From positions 21,799 through 85,798 of the forward strand of contig JAPLAU010000013.1 in assembly GCA_026393115.1 (NCBI GenBank): a stretch of 64,000 nucleotides of DNA, in the 5' to 3' direction. The notes beneath the pieces are model-generated. The model was not told the origin of the DNA, ran no database searches, and saw only the letters and a program-made list of their open reading frames with translations. Positions 60,601-64,000 of the stretch are shown here, piece after piece. Numbering within the stretch: the first letter of the stretch is position 1; each line of letters starts with the position of its first letter. Both the position numbers and the translations under genes were made by a program. Source of the stretch: Actinomycetota bacterium. GTDB taxonomy: Bacteria; Actinomycetota; Actinomycetes; S36-B12; CAIYMF01.

Positions 60601-62467
60601 TCGGATCAGCGTCATACGTGTCGTATTGGGTCTTCGTCTCCGGCGCCCCTGAGGTATCAGTCATCGCCAACTTCGACGGACCAATCGCCTTGATGGGTTG
60701 ACCAAACGAGTTGTACACCGTCTTCGAACGCGTGCCACTGTTCTCGTCAACAACCTCGCTGACTTCATCCACCGCATTCCACGTCGCGCTCTTACGACGC
60801 CCAGAAGGACCCGCTGACCAACGCTGATCCATCGTCGTCAACTCGGCAGCATTCTGTGCCACATACGGCACCGAGGTGCCCGACTCAGTCACCGTGAACA
60901 CACCCAGAGTCGGCGAACCAGCGGGAGTACCAGCCTGAGTGGAATACGCAAAAGTTTGAGTGACCCGGGTCTGCTGCGCACCAGTCTGCGTATCACCGGA
61001 GACCAAACCAGCCGGCGCGGTAATAGTGAAGACACGACCATTGGAGTCGTAGCTGATTCGGGTTTGCGCCCGAAGATCACTTGCCAGCAACGCAGTACCA
61101 CCAGGAGTCACTACACCAGCCGCGATCGCCGCAGCAGCCAACGGTTGACGCATCCCCACAATCCGCGCCGAACGATCCCACGCCACATCAGTGACCTGGG
61201 CATTCACCCCAGTACCCGCATACGCAGTCATACGACCAACTTGCGCACTACCCAACGGACATGGGCTGGTAGCCACCACGCACACGTAGGAGAAATCAGT
61301 CTTCTGACCATCCCACGCCGTCGACGAACACAACATGCCAGCAGGAACACCAATAAACCCTGACGCCAAGATCGGACACGTGGCATGAGGGGCGTAGTGG
61401 AATTGAATCCGACGCCCACTGACCGGATCAGTGATGTGGTCAAGCTTGCCGTTCGCCCACGACTGCTGCAGTGAGGGCATCCCATACGTCCAGATCTTCG
61501 ACGGCCACACCGTAAACGTCGACGTCACCGCATGCGCCGGGAACGTCGTCACCGTCTGCGAAGAATCCGTCGCCGTCCACGCACCATCATCACCAGCAGC
61601 CAACGTCGTAATACGACCCCCCGGCCAGCCCGCATGCGCACCCAAATCAGCAGTGAACGCACCAGAAGCCGACTTCTCAAACGTGACCTGCCACCCATCC
61701 CAACCGGTCAACTTCGCCCGCAACCCACCAGTGAACACGGTCAACGACTTCCAACCCGAATCCACACCCTGAGGCAATAATTCCCAACCACTGGGCAACC
61801 CCGACTGCGATTCACTAGTGGGTCGGAACATCAACGAATAACCCGCCGTGCCCTCAAGAGTCGACACGCCAGGTGAAGTCCACTGAGCAATCGGCTCACC
61901 CGTCACCTGCGCCACGGACATACCCGCAAACGGCCACAACTGCTGCTGACCTGAACGCTGCACATCAACCACAAGCAACCGCTCGGGCAACACCACCGAC
62001 GCAGTATTAGCCGCATTCACCACCGATACCCGGTAATCCTGCCGCGTCGCCAAAATGCCACCCGGCACCGTCCACGACGCCATACCGCCCACCACCGACA
62101 CCACCGGCGACTCATGCACCGTGTCAGTAGCCACCGCACGAATCCGGAACCGCACCGACGCCACCGTCAACTCATCAACCCGCAACGTCGGCACCGTCGA
62201 GGACGACTCCGACAGTGTGCGCAATGGCACCACCACACCCGCCAACGGCGTAAACCGCACACCCGATGACGGCGAACCCGCTAACGCCGGCAATCGCGCA
62301 GCATCCCAGGTGGGAGCAACGGCAGCAGGAACCACCGTTGGCGTGGCCCCCGCAGGAGCCACCACACCCGGCAATCCTGCACACACGACCACAGCCGACG
62401 CACCCACAGCAAGTGCGCGAATGGTGAAACTACGGGCCTGACGGAAGCCGTCGCGTCGGGTTGTCAT
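57614..62467 (-). CDS. RHS/YD-repeat secreted protein with PA14-like domain
   Basis: 1617 aa. Signal peptide (about 1-42). The N-terminal half (about 50-620) has scattered YD-type motifs such as ISYDSNGRVFTIT. A PA14-like segment (about 635-780) contains YRFRSLTGAELWVKG. A YD-repeat barrel region follows (about 800-1330: SISYDVHGRTT, TLGYDAGGRLI), and the RHS core ends in GAREYSPTAGRFLQRDPI ... NPYEFAGSDPWNSSDPSG (about 1342-1375). The variable C-terminus has Gly/Ala-rich hydrophobic helices (1380-1470) and a ~150-residue tail of no known toxin family. The ribosome-binding GGAGG overlaps the stop of the upstream gene, implying coupling. No immunity-like gene follows. Confidence 0.88.
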   Translation of the reverse strand: MTTRRDGFRQARSFTIRALAVGASAVVVCAGLPGVVAPAGATPTVVPAAVAPTWDAARLPALAGSPSSGVRFTPLAGVVVPLRTLSESSSTVPTLRVDELTVASVRFRIRAVATDTVHESPVVSVVGGMASWTVPGGILATRQDYRVSVVNAANTASVVLPERLLVVDVQRSGQQQLWPFAGMSVAQVTGEPIAQWTSPGVSTLEGTAGYSLMFRPTSESQSGLPSGWELLPQGVDSGWKSLTVFTGGLRAKLTGWDGWQVTFEKSASGAFTADLGAHAGWPGGRITTLAAGDDGAWTATDSSQTVTTFPAHAVTSTFTVWPSKIWTYGMPSLQQSWANGKLDHITDPVSGRRIQFHYAPHATCPILASGFIGVPAGMLCSSTAWDGQKTDFSYVCVVATSPCPLGSAQVGRMTAYAGTGVNAQVTDVAWDRSARIVGMRQPLAAAAIAAGVVTPGGTALLASDLRAQTRISYDSNGRVFTITAPAGLVSGDTQTGAQQTRVTQTFAYSTQAGTPAGSPTLGVFTVTESGTSVPYVAQNAAELTTMDQRWSAGPSGRRKSATWNAVDEVSEVVDENSGTRSKTVYNSFGQPIKAIGPSKLAMTDTSGAPETKTQYDTYDADPIAGPTHVNMKPLEGVVLFSWDNLRTSGVPAHRSVGPQIGGQVPSSLGYVIASNPSGHGGQWSGRMTGRYVAGAAGTYRFRSLTGAELWVKGIVCTQAAPCSVYLAKGAAANLQIDVLSSTAGAVSLDVQVDEPGTPSWVAVPSVDLQPGLGQVTRVDVMDQRSSTGAAEDFYTMTTYDHTAGTSNPIKETSASGASGTFAWTPSTGVNGQWGQMASQTGPSGRTTSFSYYGGTQTAAGCTGDAVSQGGLLHQTTLPGGAASTQRYDASGGISEATGQGAKTCLTHGADGSISGGSVTDGAAAGYAASSNPMLDGNPLMSERTTIARGVTTTTKSEISITGSVFRTTDSQGTVTTYAYNPSSGSATIIAQRTAQGELRALTMGYDNEGQHTSTTLSGSGMSNPLRLETVSYSNGAITSVVYANATRSALALDDNNNVNRVTYSGFTGSKSVSETDTHSQENAILTRSLRDADGNTVNFAATYDLDHRLIRSTITGTIPVTTKSTTLNMTGTAGATGNRASETTVASNDASTTSTFTYDGADRLLSSTKPSLTSAISYDVHGRTTAIGSSTLGYDAGGRLITVAGTRGAVSFAGNGDIIFTPTAGSPITLRRSGDMLFDTDNNIVGQVIGLSQGVTVALDNTGTPVAWNYDDLQGSAAWSTTGSTSSPAPTSTTVYDPWGTRISTNSPTAPTTPLGLAMSMMGWKGSAALPVGDDFVIMGAREYSPTAGRFLQRDPIVNGSLNPYEFAGSDPWNSSDPSGALSKGKWAGMGASLAIGITLGILIALFCPPASLAGAALAGAVVGGTSSFASSSIEQAVDNQGTVNWAQVGVNTAIGAGIGAAVGAATYGLGSAYASAAEPDEILIRGIDAGNEIAGEGNLWDHAINRRPTFMDGFRPRAGSVDSLIDVVADSGPLLLDVTPVAAEVVSGGFVTLGVGATVGVGAAAGFTAGAAAWGVGFVTPQLPAGGSATPQDPSLSPSNGTIDAGSNPAALINAG

Positions 62468-62473
62468 GGAAAA

Positions 62474-63820
62474 CTACCTCCGGATCGTGATGCCGTAGTG
62501 GGCGTCGTGTCCGGAGTGGCCGAAGTCAGAGACTGAGCACCTGACTGGGTTACCGGAGGCGCCTGCGACGGTGCAGGTGTTCGCGTCTCCCGATACAACT
62601 CCCGCTGCGTCGACCGTTGCCCGCAGGGTGATGACCTGATCAGTGGCGGAACAGTCGGGGCCTACGTTGTCGTTGGCCAGGCAGTCAGGGCCGGGTAGAA
62701 ACTTGTAACTCAAGGTCACCGTGTTAGCCGCGGAGACCGGAAGAATGGTGCCCCAGTGCACCACCGACAGGAAGCCCGCAGCGTACGGGGCGATGTCCTG
62801 CGCGTTGTTTTCCTCACCGTTGCCAAGGGCGATATCCACGCGTCCGCTGTCGGCCTGAACCGGCACGGCCGCGTGAGTCTTGGCGAATGTGAAGGTCCTG
62901 AGGGTGGGGACTGATGCGACCCTGTACCCGCCATTGAGCGTGGTGTCGGCCATTCCGGAGATTGTCACCCTGTTACCTACGGCGATGCCGTGCGGCTCGG
63001 TGGTGGTGACACTGACGACGTTCGCATTGACCCCGATGTGGCTGATGCTGGCGGTCGACCTGGAGTCGCCGCGAGCGTCGCGGATAGCGTTACTCCACGC
63101 GGCATGCGTCAGTTCGAGGCGCTGGTTGACATAGTTTGTCACGTTGATGCGCAGTGTCTTGGTGAAGAGGCTGTAGTCGTAGCGTGGCCAGCGAGAATTG
63201 GTGTTGTAGCTACCGCCAACGAGTGGTTCGCAGCCGACGTACTTAGAGTTCGTGTGAGTGTTGCTCGCGGGCGCGACACCACCCTCGCACTGCGCCACAC
63301 CGGTGTTCTGAGTGTGGAGTGCCTGCTGGAATCTTCCCGCGAAGGTCGGTGCCGAACTGGCGGTGGCGGACGTGCTGATCGCCATCCGGCAGCCATTTTT
63401 CTGCGCAGCGCCCCAGCTCTTCCAGCACATGTGGGCCGTCCACCCGCCGTTTCTGGGGACCCCGCCACCCACAATGCCAACGACCAGCTCGTTGGCATTG
63501 GCACCGAGAACGTAGCCCGATCGCAGATAGCGGTCAGTTCCGTTGCCTGCAGCAGCAAAACCAGGCCACATGGAGACTCCGGCGGCCGGCGACACGTCTC
63601 CGGGTGCTTCGAATCCGTGGGTGTGGTTGACCACGCCCACGCAGGCAGACGTAATGGTGGAGGTGGAACTCGTACCGCCCTGCTGCACGGCGCAGGGGCT
63701 CGACGGCTGCCCCGGGGAGGGGTAGGGCCCGGCCATCGCGGAGGCTGGCGTCACTGCGCTGAATGTGGCAGCAGCGAGGGCGAATGCTCCGATTGCTGCG
63801 GTGGCGATCCTGCGCTTCAT
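62474..63820 (-). CDS. Secreted protein with E1-FCCH-like beta module
   Basis: 448 aa. Signal peptide (about 1-30, ending ASAMA-GP). The mature part is Ser/Thr/Asn/Gly-rich with about ten cysteines in the first 200 and last 70 residues. One module around residues 260-325 (TTTEPHGIAVGNRVTISGMADTTL, NGGYRVASV, TFTFAKTHA) has the 'PHG...G..VTI.G.....NG.Y.V' pattern annotated in surface and phage proteins as E1-FCCH-like. The rest is unassigned. It is the first gene of a unit with the RHS gene, only six bases apart. Likely secreted partner; role unknown. ATG at 63820 with AAGGAGCACC upstream. Confidence 0.75.
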   Translation of the reverse strand: MKRRIATAAIGAFALAAATFSAVTPASAMAGPYPSPGQPSSPCAVQQGGTSSTSTITSACVGVVNHTHGFEAPGDVSPAAGVSMWPGFAAAGNGTDRYLRSGYVLGANANELVVGIVGGGVPRNGGWTAHMCWKSWGAAQKNGCRMAISTSATASSAPTFAGRFQQALHTQNTGVAQCEGGVAPASNTHTNSKYVGCEPLVGGSYNTNSRWPRYDYSLFTKTLRINVTNYVNQRLELTHAAWSNAIRDARGDSRSTASISHIGVNANVVSVTTTEPHGIAVGNRVTISGMADTTLNGGYRVASVPTLRTFTFAKTHAAVPVQADSGRVDIALGNGEENNAQDIAPYAAGFLSVVHWGTILPVSAANTVTLSYKFLPGPDCLANDNVGPDCSATDQVITLRATVDAAGVVSGDANTCTVAGASGNPVRCSVSDFGHSGHDAHYGITIRR

Positions 63821-63893
63821 GGTGCTCCTTGGTGAGGGCGGTCATAGCACTGACGGATTAGTTGTTTATACGTGCGGAAGACCCTCATTCGTA

Positions 63894-63925
63894 AATCGCA
63901 CCTTTCCAAATGGGAAGGTGCGATT
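63894..63925. terminator. Hairpin upstream of the secreted-protein operon
   Basis: AATCGCACCTT pairs with AAGGTGCGATT (14 bp including a G-T wobble and CC/GG, loop AAAT). It is 75 nt upstream of the secreted-protein start. May terminate a gene entering from the right edge or serve as an operator. The remaining bases from 63926 to 64000 show nothing recognisable. Confidence 0.4.
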
Positions 63926-64000
63926 ACCGAGGTCGAAACGTCACCCTTTGGAGTCCGAGTCGCGGCACAACTGTGAGAACTGATTCGATGGGGGCGTGGG

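Noticed and set aside
1..64000. tRNA or rRNA genes
   Set aside because: Scattered GTTCGAA words were checked; none sits in a tRNA-like cloverleaf context, and all fall inside coding sequences or repeats.

Overview
This is a high-GC, gene-dense chromosome segment of an actinobacterium. The evidence is the actinobacterial QcrCAB-CtaCDEF respiratory chain (diheme QcrC, four-helix CtaF), a class II DAHP synthase next to a PASTA kinase, a DnaQ/GIY-YIG fusion nuclease, frequent GTG starts and 4-nt ATGA/GTGA gene overlaps. Much of the content matches, from memory of that genome, the Mycobacterium tuberculosis Rv2176-Rv2205 neighbourhood (aroG, pknL, plsC-like, fadD15, trpD, ctaE-qcrCAB, ctaC-ctaF, PfkB kinase, HesB protein, glycerate kinase). 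I cannot name the genus.

Layout. 1-3.0 kb: an ECF vitamin transporter operon (minus strand) behind a cobalamin riboswitch with terminator/antiterminator-like hairpins. 3.0-12 kb: housekeeping and small conserved genes (aldo/keto reductase, PspA, S4 protein, NadA, glycerate kinase, ErpA, PfkB kinase, Aat). 12-24 kb: respiratory genes in two blocks, ctaCDF (plus) and ctaE-qcrCAB (minus), with a cysteine desulfurase/TusA fusion, a MalY-like aminotransferase and an L,D-transpeptidase between or beside them. 24-30.6 kb: DUF3501, rubrerythrin, a degenerate receiver protein, TrpD, a DnaQ/GIY-YIG nuclease and a putative metallopeptidase lipoprotein. 30.8-38.6 kb: a Tad/Flp pilus locus (Flp pilin, two-component pair, TadC-TadB-TadA-CpaE-CpaB), with TadE and a TadG-like protein 5.5 kb away at 44-46.5 kb. 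38.7-50 kb: acyl-CoA ligase, SRPBCC proteins, phosphoesterase, ROK glucokinase, hydrolase, acyltransferase and asparaginase. 50-56.4 kb: glycerol kinase, phosphofructokinase, DAHP synthase and PASTA kinase. 56.4-64 kb: an accessory-looking segment with a secreted polysaccharide deacetylase between two ~217-bp direct repeats, then a two-gene unit of a 448-aa secreted protein and a 1617-aa RHS/PA14-like protein.

The most unusual signals are: (i) short tandem or direct repeats at gene 3' ends whose unit contains the stop codon, at five separate genes; (ii) duplication of the kinase gene's 5' end and upstream region, placing a copy in front of the deacetylase; (iii) a decayed DUF5946-type gene directly behind qcrB; (iv) a cysteine desulfurase/TusA fusion with no visible PLP lysine; (v) an RHS protein with no adjacent immunity gene. 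No tRNA, rRNA, transposase or CRISPR array was recognised.
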